Shown here one piece after another: positions 7,894 through 16,693 of a stretch of DNA of 32,067 nucleotides. Under the pieces are notes generated by a model, which worked only from the letters and a program-made list of their open reading frames with translations, did not search any database and was not told where the DNA came from. This stretch comes from Fusobacterium sp. (lineage in GTDB: Bacteria > Fusobacteriota > Fusobacteriia > Fusobacteriales > Fusobacteriaceae). The first letter of the stretch is position 1. Every line of letters starts with the position of its first letter. The stretch lies in the NCBI GenBank assembly GCA_030527385.1, contig JAUNAY010000001.1, positions 1 through 32,067 of the forward strand, in the 5' to 3' direction. A program made the translations under genes and the position numbers.

Positions 7894-8580
7894 ATGGAAA
7901 CTTTTACACTTTTTAGTACTGAACATTTTTGGTTTATTGGAGGAGGATTCTTAGGAATATTAGCACTTACAATGCTTTCAGCATTTCTTCCTAAATATAA
8001 ATTTGCTCAATTTACTGCTGTTGTTATTTTTATTATAAAATTAGCAGAACTTTCTTATAGACACATATATAATGGAGAACCTATTACAGCACTTTTGCCT
8101 CTACATATGTGTAATTTAACTTTAATATTTGCTATACTCACAATGCTAACTAAGTCACAAAGTATGTTTCAGCTTACTTATTATTGGTGCTTAGGAGCTT
8201 TATTTGCAGTGATTACACCAGATATAAAATTCTCTTTTCCACACCCTTTAACTTTGAGTTTTTATATCACACATTTTTATTTAATATTTGCTGCAATATA
8301 TGGAATTTTATTTTTTAATTTCAAACCTACTTTTAAAGGTTGGATTAACTCTTTTATTATTTTGAATATTTGTGCTTTTATAATTTTTTTCATCAATCAA
8401 AAACTTGGTACAAACTATCTTTATGTCAATAGAATTCCTAGTTTTTCATCTCCTTTAGATTATTTTGGAGCGTGGCCTTACTATATAATAATTGTTGAAA
8501 TTATATATCTTATTTTGACATATGGTATCTACTATCCATTTAGAAGAAAAACTTATAAATATTCAACTAAATACTTTTAA
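7894..8580 (+). CDS. YwaF/TIGR02206-type integral membrane protein
   Basis: A 228-residue polytopic membrane protein with about six or seven hydrophobic segments. It carries motifs I associate with the TIGR02206 (YwaF) family: LPLHMCNLTL around residue 68, NYLYVNRIP near 173 and SPLDYFGAWPYYI near 185. The family has no established function. AGGAGG precedes the ATG at 7894. It lies in the RNase H operon and is followed by a strong terminator. The C-terminus is short and basic (RRKTYKYS), likely cytoplasmic. Confidence 0.8.
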   Translation: METFTLFSTEHFWFIGGGFLGILALTMLSAFLPKYKFAQFTAVVIFIIKLAELSYRHIYNGEPITALLPLHMCNLTLIFAILTMLTKSQSMFQLTYYWCLGALFAVITPDIKFSFPHPLTLSFYITHFYLIFAAIYGILFFNFKPTFKGWINSFIILNICAFIIFFINQKLGTNYLYVNRIPSFSSPLDYFGAWPYYIIIVEIIYLILTYGIYYPFRRKTYKYSTKYF

Positions 8581-8585
8581 AATAA

Positions 8586-8629
8586 GAACTGGTATAAATT
8601 TTTTAGTTAATTTATACCAGTTCTTTTTA
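8586..8629 (+). terminator. Rho-independent terminator, possibly bidirectional
   Basis: A perfect 15-bp stem (8586-8600 with 8609-8623, arm core AACTGGTATAAAT) has an 8-base loop and is followed by TTTTTAT on the plus strand. On the minus strand it also follows the S9 peptidase gene and has TTATTTTAAAA after it, so it may serve both convergent genes. Confidence 0.88.
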
Positions 8630-8659
8630 TTTACTAACTTTTATATCAATTCTTTTTTA

Positions 8660-10642
8660 CTAATCTTTTAAATATTTTTCAAACCAGTTAGTCATCTCTT
8701 CTAATCTTCTAACTCTATGTCTAGGTTTTCCACTTCTTGAAAGTTCGTGATTTTCTCCTCTAAACATACAAAGTCTTGCTTCAACTCCGTGATATTTTAA
8801 TGAAGTGAACATTTGTATTCCTTCTGCTAACCAGCATCTATAATCCTCTTCTGAATGAATAAATAGAGTAGGTGTCTTAACTCTATCTGCATATTTCATA
8901 GGAGAGTGCCACCATAATTTATCGTGTTCTACCCAAGGACTTGAAGCATTTTGATCAGCATTAAAATAATATCCTATATCTGTTGTTCCAAATTTAGAGA
9001 TCCAGTTAGCTATACTTCTTTGAGAAGCTGCACATCTAAATCTATCTGTATGTCCAATTATCCAGTTTGTCATAAATCCACCATATGATCCACCAGTTAC
9101 TCCAACTCTGTCAGCTTTTATTGGATATTTTTCTAGTACTACATCTGTAAATTTCATTAGATCATCATAGTCAACTGTTCCATATTTTCCTCTGATATCT
9201 GCAAAAGCATTTCCTCTTCCATCTCCACCTCTTGGGTTACAGAAAAATACGAAATACCCCATATTTGCCCATACTTGCATCTCGTGATAGAATACTTCTC
9301 CATACACTGTTTTAGGTCCACCGTGAATATCTAAAATTGCAGGGTAAGTTTCTCCATCTTTATAATCTGTTGGTTTTAATACCCAACCCTCTATTTCCAT
9401 TCCAGCATCATTAATAAAATTACATTTTTCTGGAACAGCTAATTTTTTATCAGTATATACATTTTCATTAAATTTAGTTAGTTGAATCTCTTCATCTTTA
9501 ACTACATCGTATATTTCTTGTAATTTTAGTCCTCTAAGTCCTGCAAAAATAATTTTTCCATCATATATATCATATACATCTACTGTTCCATTTGCTTTTG
9601 TTAAAACAGTTTCATTTCCTTCAAGATCTATACTATTTAGGAAAGAATCTTTATTTACAGTTGTTGGGAAATACAGTTTATTGTCAACTACTCTATACCC
9701 TTTTCCTCCTCCATATTTGCAGTCAGTTCCAACTGTATTTAACATCCAAGTATCGTGTTTTTTTAATAAAACTGCTTCTCCATCTTTTAAAGTATAGAAA
9801 CTAGGGTTTTGATTTAATCCATATTCTTTACAATCATTTAAAGAACAGATTACTGTATCTCCTATAAATTCAGCAAAACTTACTCTAAAATCTTTTTTAG
9901 GAAGTAAAGTTTCTGTTGCTCCTGTTTCTATATTGTAGCAATAAATTCCCTCTCTTTGCTCCATTTTTCCTTCATATTCATTTCCAACATAAAGAACTTT
10001 TCCATCTTTATATGAAAAATATGTAACTGCCATTAATTCAGAAGTGATTGGAGTGGCTTTTTTTTCTACTCTATTGTATAAATAAAGTCTATTTCTCTTT
10101 TTATTTACAAAACCTCCACCATTGCTCCAGAAAGGAATTTCATCTAATACTTCATAATCTTTGTTTTCTTGAAATCTTTTAACTGCTTCTGCTCTTTCTT
10201 CTCCAGTTAAAGAGTTTATATCTTCTCTATAATTGTCATATTTAGCTGTTAGTATAAAATTATCTTTATCTATAACTCTTATTGCAGTAACTGTCAAAGG
10301 TATATCCATATACTTATCAGCTTCTCCACCATTTATACTTATAGCATAATATGATGTCCAAGTTTCCCCTTGACTTACTTTTTCACTTATTTTTTTATCT
10401 CTATTAGCTGGAAACAAAATAGTTGAATCATCTAACCATAAGAATGTTCTTTCCTCATTAAGTCCAGTTAATTTGCTATATTTTTTTGTTACATTATCTA
10501 AAAGCCAAATATTTGATTGATAATTGTTATTATCATAATCTGCCTTATGCACTATAAATCCTGTTTTTTCTCCATTTGGTGAAATCTCAAGATTAGAAAT
10601 ATATTTGTAATCTAAAAAATCTCTTAATTTTAAATTTTCCAT
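8660..10642 (-). CDS. S9-family (prolyl oligopeptidase/acylaminoacyl-peptidase type) serine peptidase
   Basis: A 660-residue two-domain peptidase. The N-terminal half (about 1-390) is made of beta-propeller-like repeats (YISNLEISPNGEKTGFIV, KDGKVLYVGNEYEG). The alpha/beta-hydrolase domain carries the triad: Ser about 519 in GGSYGGF, Asp about 600 in HSEEDYRCW, and His about 632 in RGENHELSRSG. LDIHGGPKTVYGE is the oxyanion region. Such enzymes release dipeptides or acyl-amino acids from short peptides, fitting a peptide-fermenting lifestyle (inference). No signal peptide, so cytoplasmic. ATG at 10642 follows AAGGGGGA at a good distance. It is a single gene, divergent from smc. Confidence 0.9.
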   Translation of the reverse strand: MENLKLRDFLDYKYISNLEISPNGEKTGFIVHKADYDNNNYQSNIWLLDNVTKKYSKLTGLNEERTFLWLDDSTILFPANRDKKISEKVSQGETWTSYYAISINGGEADKYMDIPLTVTAIRVIDKDNFILTAKYDNYREDINSLTGEERAEAVKRFQENKDYEVLDEIPFWSNGGGFVNKKRNRLYLYNRVEKKATPITSELMAVTYFSYKDGKVLYVGNEYEGKMEQREGIYCYNIETGATETLLPKKDFRVSFAEFIGDTVICSLNDCKEYGLNQNPSFYTLKDGEAVLLKKHDTWMLNTVGTDCKYGGGKGYRVVDNKLYFPTTVNKDSFLNSIDLEGNETVLTKANGTVDVYDIYDGKIIFAGLRGLKLQEIYDVVKDEEIQLTKFNENVYTDKKLAVPEKCNFINDAGMEIEGWVLKPTDYKDGETYPAILDIHGGPKTVYGEVFYHEMQVWANMGYFVFFCNPRGGDGRGNAFADIRGKYGTVDYDDLMKFTDVVLEKYPIKADRVGVTGGSYGGFMTNWIIGHTDRFRCAASQRSIANWISKFGTTDIGYYFNADQNASSPWVEHDKLWWHSPMKYADRVKTPTLFIHSEEDYRCWLAEGIQMFTSLKYHGVEARLCMFRGENHELSRSGKPRHRVRRLEEMTNWFEKYLKD

Positions 10643-10784
10643 AGCTGTCCCCCTTATAGTTTTATATTTGTCCTACTAACCCTAATTATAACTTATAACT
10701 ATCTATATTACAATTATTTTTATTCCTTTATTCCCTCTTTTTACTATTTGTATTTTTTTGTTTTATCTTTTTATAAAATTAAGT

Positions 10785-10790
10785 TATAAT
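10785..10790 (+). promoter_or_regulatory. possible -10 box for smc
   Basis: TATAAT lies 45 bases before the smc ATG; the matching -35 region is only T-rich. The 193-base gap between the divergent S9 peptidase gene and smc is otherwise AT-rich with nothing else recognised. Confidence 0.35.
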
Positions 10791-10835
10791 CTAATTAGAA
10801 AATAATATTTTAATTACTTAAATAGGAGCAGAAAA

Positions 10836-13310
10836 ATGTATTTAAAAGCAGTAGAAATTTTTGGATTCAAATCTTTTGGTGAAAAAGTTTATATAGAGTT
10901 TAACAAGGGAATAACATCAATTGTAGGACCTAATGGAAGTGGAAAATCAAATATTCTTGATGCTGTATTATGGGTATTAGGAGAACAATCATATAAAAAC
11001 ATAAGAGCAAAAGAGAGTGCTGACATCATATTTTCTGGTGGAAAAGATAAAAAACCTATGAATTCAGCAGAAGTTTCACTTTTTATTGACAATAGTGATT
11101 CTTTTCTTCCAATAGAAAATAGTGAAATAAAAATAACTAGAAAAATATTTTCAAATGGTGAAAATGAATATTATATAAATGATATTAAAACTAGATTAAA
11201 AGATATTGGAAATCTTTTTTTGGATACTGGAGTTGGAAAAAGTGCTTATTCCGTAATTGGTCAAGGAAAAGTTGAACGTATTATAGGTTCATCTTCTAAA
11301 GAGATAAAAGGAATTATTGAAGAAGCAGCTGGAATTAAAAAATTTCAACAAAAGAAAAATGAAGCTTCTAAAAACCTAAATAATGTTGAGCTTGAATTAG
11401 AAAAAATTGAATTAGTACTAAATGAGGTTAAAGAAAATAGAGATAGAGTTGAAAAACAAGCTGGAAAAGCTCAAGAATATCTTAATTTAAAAGATGAAAA
11501 AGACAGTCTTGCCAAAGGAATTTATAGTGCTGAATTCAATGAAAGAAAAAAGATTCTTGATGATGAAAAACTATTAAAAGAAAATCTACTAAGTGAAATT
11601 AATAGTTATGAAACTACATTTAAAGAGATTGAAAATAGATTAGATGAGATTGAAAGAGAAAAGTTAAGATTAAATAAAGAGATTGAAGAAATAAGTAACA
11701 AAAATCAAGAGTTAAAAAATGAAATTGAGGTTAAGGAAAGAGAAAAAGTTAAACTTAATGAAAGAAGTGCAGGATATAAAAGAGAACTTGAAGATCGTTA
11801 TGAAAGAGTTAAAAACAGCAATTTTAAACTAAATGAAAAAGAAATTCTTTTAAAAACTCTTGCAGAAGAAAAAGAGGAGTTAAAAATTAAAATAAAATCT
11901 CTTGCAGAAGAAAATATTCTATTTGAAAATGAGGTAAAAAAATTAACTGACTCTAAGAAGGAGTTTGAACTGGGAATAGAATCTAAGAAAAAAAGAGTAA
12001 TGGAGCTAGAAATTGAAAAAATGAAGCTTCTTAATGAAATTGAAAATTCTAGCAGAAGAATTAAAGGAAGCAACTCTAAAGTTAATAATTTAAAAGAGGA
12101 ATTAGAATCTTATGATAAAAAATTAATTTTAATATCTCAAGATATTGAAAAAGCTAAAAATAACAAAGATAATAAAGAAAAAAAACTGATTGAGATAGAG
12201 GAAAGAGGAAAATTTTTAGAAGAAGAAATTAGCAAAATAAGTAAACAAAGTAATAGACTTTCTGAAATTTTAAGAAGTTCAGAATATGATGAAAAAAGAT
12301 TTTCTGCCAAATTACAATCACTTTTAAGAATGGAAGAGAATAATGAAGGATTTTTTAAAGGAGTTAAAGAAGTTTTAAATAGCAAAATATCTGGGATAGA
12401 AGGAGTATTTATCTCTTTAATAAATGTTCCTGAAAAATTTGAAAAAGCTATCGAAGCTGGAGTTCCTGGAAACATTCAAGATATTGTAGTAGACACTGGA
12501 GAAACTGCAAAAAAAGCTATCTCCTTTTTAAAAGAAAGAAAAGCTGGAAAAGCTTCTTTTTTAGCATTAGATACAATAAAGGTATCTCCTAAAAAAGAGA
12601 TAAATATCAATCTTTCTGGAGTTATAGGACGTGCTTCTGATCTTGTACAAGTTCAAGATAAATATAAAATTGTTGTTGATTTTGTTCTTGGAAATCTTTT
12701 GGTTGTAGATAACATTGATACAGCATTAAAAATTATAAAAAATAATAGTTTTATGGGAAATGTTGTAACTTTAGGAGGAGAACTATTAAGTTCAAGAGGT
12801 AGAATTACTGGAGGAGATTTAGGTAATTCAACTGCTAATCAAATTTTTGAAAGAAAAAAAGAGATAAGAAGTTTAAAAGAGAGTGTCAATAGATTACACG
12901 AAACTATAAAAAATAGTATCATTGAGCAAAATAATCTAAGCAAGACTCTTGAAAAATTTGAAAATGAAATTGATAAAATTGACTCTTTAGAAGACGGAAC
13001 TAGAAAACAACTAAAATTAGCTGAAGAACTTTATAATGATTATATTTTAAAAAGAGAAAGAATTGAAAAAGATAGACGTATTGTTAAAGTTGAATTAGAA
13101 GAAGAGGAAAAATATAGTAGTGAATTTGAAAAAAGAATCACAAACTCTAAAAATGAAAGGGAAAAAATAGAATTAATTATCTCTAATATTAAATTAGATC
13201 AAGATAAAGAAGAAAAAGAGATTGTCAATTTAACTTCCTTAATTGAAGAGAAAAAAAATAAATTTTCTGATGTTAGGATCCTTTATATGAATGCAAAGAA
13301 AAAGATTTAA
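10836..13310 (+). CDS. smc: chromosome segregation ATPase SMC, N-terminal part (frameshifted)
   Basis: 824 residues: the N-terminal ATPase half with Walker A GPNGSGKSN (about residues 33-41), the long outgoing coiled coil, the hinge (about 510-670, including GVPGNIQDIVVDTGETA and GGDLGN) and the first part of the returning coiled coil. SMC condenses and segregates the chromosome with ScpA/ScpB. The frame ends at TAA 13308-13310 in mid-coil. The rest of SMC continues in the -1 frame. Joining at the A-rich stretch 13295-13304 gives about 1157 residues, the normal SMC length, with an unbroken helix. The coil is rich in Lys/Glu. ATG at 10836 is preceded by AGGAG. This is either a real mutation, a sequence error, or, less likely, a recoding site. 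Confidence 0.93.
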   Translation: MYLKAVEIFGFKSFGEKVYIEFNKGITSIVGPNGSGKSNILDAVLWVLGEQSYKNIRAKESADIIFSGGKDKKPMNSAEVSLFIDNSDSFLPIENSEIKITRKIFSNGENEYYINDIKTRLKDIGNLFLDTGVGKSAYSVIGQGKVERIIGSSSKEIKGIIEEAAGIKKFQQKKNEASKNLNNVELELEKIELVLNEVKENRDRVEKQAGKAQEYLNLKDEKDSLAKGIYSAEFNERKKILDDEKLLKENLLSEINSYETTFKEIENRLDEIEREKLRLNKEIEEISNKNQELKNEIEVKEREKVKLNERSAGYKRELEDRYERVKNSNFKLNEKEILLKTLAEEKEELKIKIKSLAEENILFENEVKKLTDSKKEFELGIESKKKRVMELEIEKMKLLNEIENSSRRIKGSNSKVNNLKEELESYDKKLILISQDIEKAKNNKDNKEKKLIEIEERGKFLEEEISKISKQSNRLSEILRSSEYDEKRFSAKLQSLLRMEENNEGFFKGVKEVLNSKISGIEGVFISLINVPEKFEKAIEAGVPGNIQDIVVDTGETAKKAISFLKERKAGKASFLALDTIKVSPKKEININLSGVIGRASDLVQVQDKYKIVVDFVLGNLLVVDNIDTALKIIKNNSFMGNVVTLGGELLSSRGRITGGDLGNSTANQIFERKKEIRSLKESVNRLHETIKNSIIEQNNLSKTLEKFENEIDKIDSLEDGTRKQLKLAEELYNDYILKRERIEKDRRIVKVELEEEEKYSSEFEKRITNSKNEREKIELIISNIKLDQDKEEKEIVNLTSLIEEKKNKFSDVRILYMNAKKKI

Positions 13311-13330
13311 TCTTAGAAGAGAAAAAAATT

Positions 13331-14308
13331 ATGAATGAAAAGATAGCTTTTCTTGAAAAAGAGATACAAGAATTAATTTCAAAAGCTGATATTCTTGAAA
13401 AAGAGGTAAGTGAAAAGATAATCAAATATGAAAATGAAAATAGTGAAGTTTCTACTAGAAAAACTACTTTTGAAACTCTTAACAATGAGGAGAGAGAGTT
13501 AAATAAAAATAGAAAAGAGACTGAAAGTTATCTTCTTCACAAAAAAGATAGTTTTAACAGAGTAGATGAAAGTCTTGAAAGAAATAAAAGAGAGATTGAA
13601 AAATTAGAAGAAAATCTTTTAGCTCTTAATGAGGTAAATTATGTTGAAATTGATTATTCCCAAATAAAAGAGCTAAAAGAAAAATTAAGAACTCTTGAAA
13701 ATAGATTAAAAAATTTCCAAGCTGTAAATTTACTAGCTATTGAAGAGTTTAAAGAGCTTAACCAAAAATTTATATTTTTAAACTCACAAAAAGAGGATTT
13801 AACAAAAGGAAAAAATGTACTTTTAAATCTTATAGTTGAAATTGATGATACTATTCATAAAAGATTTTTTAAAGCATACAATGAAATTGATAAAAACTTT
13901 AACCAAATATGTAGAGAAACTCTTAATAACTCAGAAGGAAAACTTTTAATAAATAACTCTGATGACTTTGATAACTGTGGAGTTGAAATATTTGTAAAAT
14001 TTGGAAATAAAAAAAGACAAACTCTTTCTTTATTGTCTGGTGGAGAAAAATCTATGGTTGCAATAGCGTTTATAATGGCAATATTTATGTATAAACCTAG
14101 TCCTTTTACTTTCTTAGATGAAATTGAAGCTGCTCTTGATGAAAAAAATACTAAAAAATTAATTGGAAAATTAAAAGAATTTACAGATAGATCTCAATTT
14201 ATTCTAATTACCCATAACAAAGATACTATGAGGGAATCAGAATCTATTTTTGGAGTAACTATGAATAAGGAAATTGGTATTTCTAAAATCGTTCCTGTTA
14301 AATTTTAA
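13331..14308 (+). CDS. smc: SMC, C-terminal part (out of frame with the upstream part)
   Basis: 325 residues: the remaining returning coiled coil (about 1-190), then the C-terminal ATPase half with the ABC signature LSLLSGGEKS (about 232-241), Walker B FTFLDEIEAALDE (about 258-270) and the switch histidine in ILITHNKD. The open frame actually begins after a stop at 13274-13276, so coding similarity can extend upstream of the ATG (frame reads DLILEEKK before it). The ATG at 13331 has only a poor AGAAGAG upstream, so independent initiation would be weak. It is 20 bases past the stop of the N-terminal part. The break falls in the coiled coil, so two separate halves could in principle still pair; this is speculation. 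Confidence 0.9.
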   Translation: MNEKIAFLEKEIQELISKADILEKEVSEKIIKYENENSEVSTRKTTFETLNNEERELNKNRKETESYLLHKKDSFNRVDESLERNKREIEKLEENLLALNEVNYVEIDYSQIKELKEKLRTLENRLKNFQAVNLLAIEEFKELNQKFIFLNSQKEDLTKGKNVLLNLIVEIDDTIHKRFFKAYNEIDKNFNQICRETLNNSEGKLLINNSDDFDNCGVEIFVKFGNKKRQTLSLLSGGEKSMVAIAFIMAIFMYKPSPFTFLDEIEAALDEKNTKKLIGKLKEFTDRSQFILITHNKDTMRESESIFGVTMNKEIGISKIVPVKF

Positions 14309-14327
14309 ATTTTTATGAAAAAAAACT

Positions 14328-14355
14328 TTGATTTTTTTAAATATAGAGGTAAAAT
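14328..14355 (+). promoter_or_regulatory. possible promoter of the lpxK operon
   Basis: TTGATT (14328-14333), a 16-base spacer and TAAAAT (14350-14355) lie in the 80-base gap between smc and lpxK, about 35 bases before the lpxK start. Confidence 0.4.
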
Positions 14356-14388
14356 AAAAAGACAGGATAAAAAAGATATTGAGGGGTA

Positions 14389-15426
14389 ATGATGAGGATA
14401 TTATCGTTTATATATTATTTAATTACTTCCCTGAGAAATTTTCTTTATGATAAAGGTATATTTAGAGTGAAAAAAGTTCCAGGAGTAGAAATAATATGCA
14501 TAGGAAACATTACAGTGGGAGGAACTGGAAAAACCCCAGCTGTACAATATTTTTCAAAAAGATTACAAAAAATGGGACGAAAGGTTGCAGTTGTCTCAAG
14601 AGGATATAGAGGAAAAAGGAAGAGAGAACCTCTTCTAGTTAGTGACGGCCGAGAAATTTTTGCTACTACTAGAGAAAGTGGAGATGAACCTTTTTTACAC
14701 GCTCTCAATCTTAATAAAATTCCTATTATTGTAAGTTCTGATAGATACAAAGGTTGTCTTTTTGCTAAAAAACATTTTAATGTAGATACAATTATTCTTG
14801 ATGATGGATTTCAACATAGAAAATTAGGACGTGATCGTGATATTGTTCTTATTGATGCTACTAACCCTTTTGGTTGGGGAAAACTTCTTCCTTTAGGAAT
14901 GTTGAGAGAAGATTTTAAAAAAGGAGCTAAGAGAGCTAGTGAGTTTATAATTACAAAATCTGATTTGGTAAGTGAACGAGAAGTAGAAAGAATAAAAAAA
15001 TATTTAAAGAAAAAATTAAATAAAGAGGTTTCTACTGCAAAACACGGAGTAACTTCTCTTTGTGATCTAAAAGGAAATGCAAAGCCACTGTTTTGGATAA
15101 AAGATAAAAGAGTTTTACTTTTTTCTGGACTTGCGAACCCTCTTAATTTTGAAAAAACTGTAATATCTTTAGAGCCATCTTATATTGAAAGAGTAGATTT
15201 TATGGATCACCACAATTTTAAGAAAAAAGATATTGAACTTATTCAAAAACGTGCTGAAAGTATGCAAGCTTCTTATATAATTACAACTGAAAAAGATTTA
15301 GTAAAACTTCCAAGAGATTTATCAATCAATAATCTCTTTGTATTAAAAATAGAGTTTACTTTATTAGAAGATAATAGTTTAAAGGATTTGGAGGAAAAAA
15401 CAAATAATGACTCAAACAATAATTAA
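14389..15426 (+). CDS. lpxK: tetraacyldisaccharide 4'-kinase (lipid A synthesis)
   Basis: 345 residues. LpxK phosphorylates the 4' position of the tetraacyl disaccharide 1-phosphate to make lipid IVA, at the inner face of the inner membrane. A hydrophobic N-terminal helix (about 4-20) is the membrane anchor. The Walker A segment GNITVGGTGKTP lies at about 39-50, and the LpxK-specific DDGFQHRKL and DRDIVLID follow near 140-155. PLGMLRE is also conserved. GAGGGG precedes two adjacent ATG codons; the second (14392) has the better 5-base spacing, so the true start may be one codon later. It heads a run of tightly packed genes and overlaps the next by 20 bases. Confidence 0.95.
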   Translation: MMRILSFIYYLITSLRNFLYDKGIFRVKKVPGVEIICIGNITVGGTGKTPAVQYFSKRLQKMGRKVAVVSRGYRGKRKREPLLVSDGREIFATTRESGDEPFLHALNLNKIPIIVSSDRYKGCLFAKKHFNVDTIILDDGFQHRKLGRDRDIVLIDATNPFGWGKLLPLGMLREDFKKGAKRASEFIITKSDLVSEREVERIKKYLKKKLNKEVSTAKHGVTSLCDLKGNAKPLFWIKDKRVLLFSGLANPLNFEKTVISLEPSYIERVDFMDHHNFKKKDIELIQKRAESMQASYIITTEKDLVKLPRDLSINNLFVLKIEFTLLEDNSLKDLEEKTNNDSNNN

Positions 15427-16225
15427 TGATGATAAAATAATTTCTACAATAAAAGAAAATGATAAAAATTATATTCTTTCTCTTTTAGCTGAAAATGGTA
15501 AAATTTATACTCTTTCTACTTTTGCTTCACTTTTAGATAAGAGAGCATATTTTACAATTAACAAAGAAGGAGAATTAAAAAGAAAAGATAACAATTTAAT
15601 AGTTCCTTTTTTTGCTTATTGCAACGACAATGAATTATTAGCTCAAACTATTTTAGAAAAATCTGATTTAAAAGAGAGAAATAAAATTAGTAAAATTAAT
15701 AGATTTTCAAATATTGATGAAGAAAAATTAAAAGAAAATTTCTTAAAGACTCTTACAAATGGAGGCTTAGAATTTTCTTTAAAGTATGGAAAAGAACTTT
15801 TTTTAAGAAGTAAAGATGAATTTTTTAAAACTGCTCTATTTTTTAGTTTAATGGGAGAGTTAAAAAGTTTAAAATCTCTTGTTGTTTTAGGATTTAAAAA
15901 ACTTATGAGTAATCAAGAATATAATGAAAATTTGTTATATCTAGTTATATCTTTTTTAACTAAATATAGAGATAATTTTTATTTTTATGAAGTTGCTGAA
16001 ACAGCAGAGAAAAATTTTGATATAAAAGAGTTTTTAGAAAGTAATAAAAACATCTTAAATAGTAAAGAAGGACTTGGTGCTTTATCTTCTCTAGTTGCTA
16101 TTAAAGAGTTAGAAGCGAATAAACAAGAAAAATTTATCCAAAAAATAAATAACGAGTTAACTTCACTAAAAAAATTAACTCCTTTAAATAGTACAGAAGA
16201 GTATCTACTAACATTTTTTCTATAA
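15407..16225 (+). CDS. hypothetical protein, unrecognised
   Basis: 272 residues, family not recognised. It is rich in Lys, Glu, Leu and Asn, predicted mostly helical, with no signal peptide and no clear membrane segment. Stretches such as ELFLRSKDEFFKTALFFSLMGELKSL and the C-terminal helices suggest an alpha-helical repeat (TPR-like) architecture, but no repeat is regular enough to name. GGAGG is 12 bases upstream of ATG 15407, inside the end of lpxK, and the two genes overlap by 20 bases. The PTS EIIA gene starts 12 bases after its stop. Its position suggests co-expression with lipid A synthesis and the EIIA protein. Confidence 0.8.
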   Translation: MTQTIINDDKIISTIKENDKNYILSLLAENGKIYTLSTFASLLDKRAYFTINKEGELKRKDNNLIVPFFAYCNDNELLAQTILEKSDLKERNKISKINRFSNIDEEKLKENFLKTLTNGGLEFSLKYGKELFLRSKDEFFKTALFFSLMGELKSLKSLVVLGFKKLMSNQEYNENLLYLVISFLTKYRDNFYFYEVAETAEKNFDIKEFLESNKNILNSKEGLGALSSLVAIKELEANKQEKFIQKINNELTSLKKLTPLNSTEEYLLTFFL

Positions 16226-16237
16226 GGGGGAAAGAAT

Positions 16238-16690
16238 ATGCTTGAATATTTTAATAACAAACTTATCACTGTGATTGATGGAAGACATACAAAAGATGAA
16301 GTCTTAAATATGATGGTAGATCTAATAGCAAAAAATAGTGATGCTCTACCTAATAAAGATGAGTTTTTAGAAAATATACTTAATCGTGAAAAAGTGGGAA
16401 GTACTGGCATAGGAATGGGAATTGCTCTTCCACACGCCAGATGTGAAAATATTAAAAAAATTGTTGTGGCTGTTGCCCTTTTAAAAGAAAGTATCAATTT
16501 TAACTCTCTTGATGGAGAAAATGTAAAACTTCTTGTAATGGTAGGAGCTCCTAAAAACCAAGGAAGTGAATATTTATCTCTTGTTGGAACTTTGATGAGA
16601 GCTTTTAGAAATAAAAAGTCAAGAAATACTCTTTTTGAAGCTTCTAATCAACAGGAATTGATTGAAGCTATTGCGGAGTTGAATAGATAA
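16238..16690 (+). CDS. PTS EIIA domain protein, fructose/nitrogen (PtsN) type
   Basis: 150 residues forming one EIIA domain of the fructose-mannitol family. The phospho-acceptor histidine is H66 in GIGMGIALPHAR, preceded by the typical NREKVGSTG. A C-terminal helix region (LVGTLMRAFRNKKSRNTLF) completes the fold. No EIIB or EIIC permease lies nearby, so this is probably a regulatory EIIA like PtsN rather than a sugar transporter part. GGGGGA precedes ATG 16238. It is followed 3 bases later by nadD. Phosphate donor (HPr or a PtsP system) cannot be told from the window. Confidence 0.88.
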   Translation: MLEYFNNKLITVIDGRHTKDEVLNMMVDLIAKNSDALPNKDEFLENILNREKVGSTGIGMGIALPHARCENIKKIVVAVALLKESINFNSLDGENVKLLVMVGAPKNQGSEYLSLVGTLMRAFRNKKSRNTLFEASNQQELIEAIAELNR

Positions 16691-16693
16691 AAA

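Noticed and set aside
13295..13352. Programmed -1 frameshift in smc as the leading explanation
   Set aside because: The slip heptamer is G AAA AAG rather than the strong A AAA AAG. There is no well-spaced internal Shine-Dalgarno and only a weak hairpin. It is kept as a possibility but mutation or sequence error is simpler.
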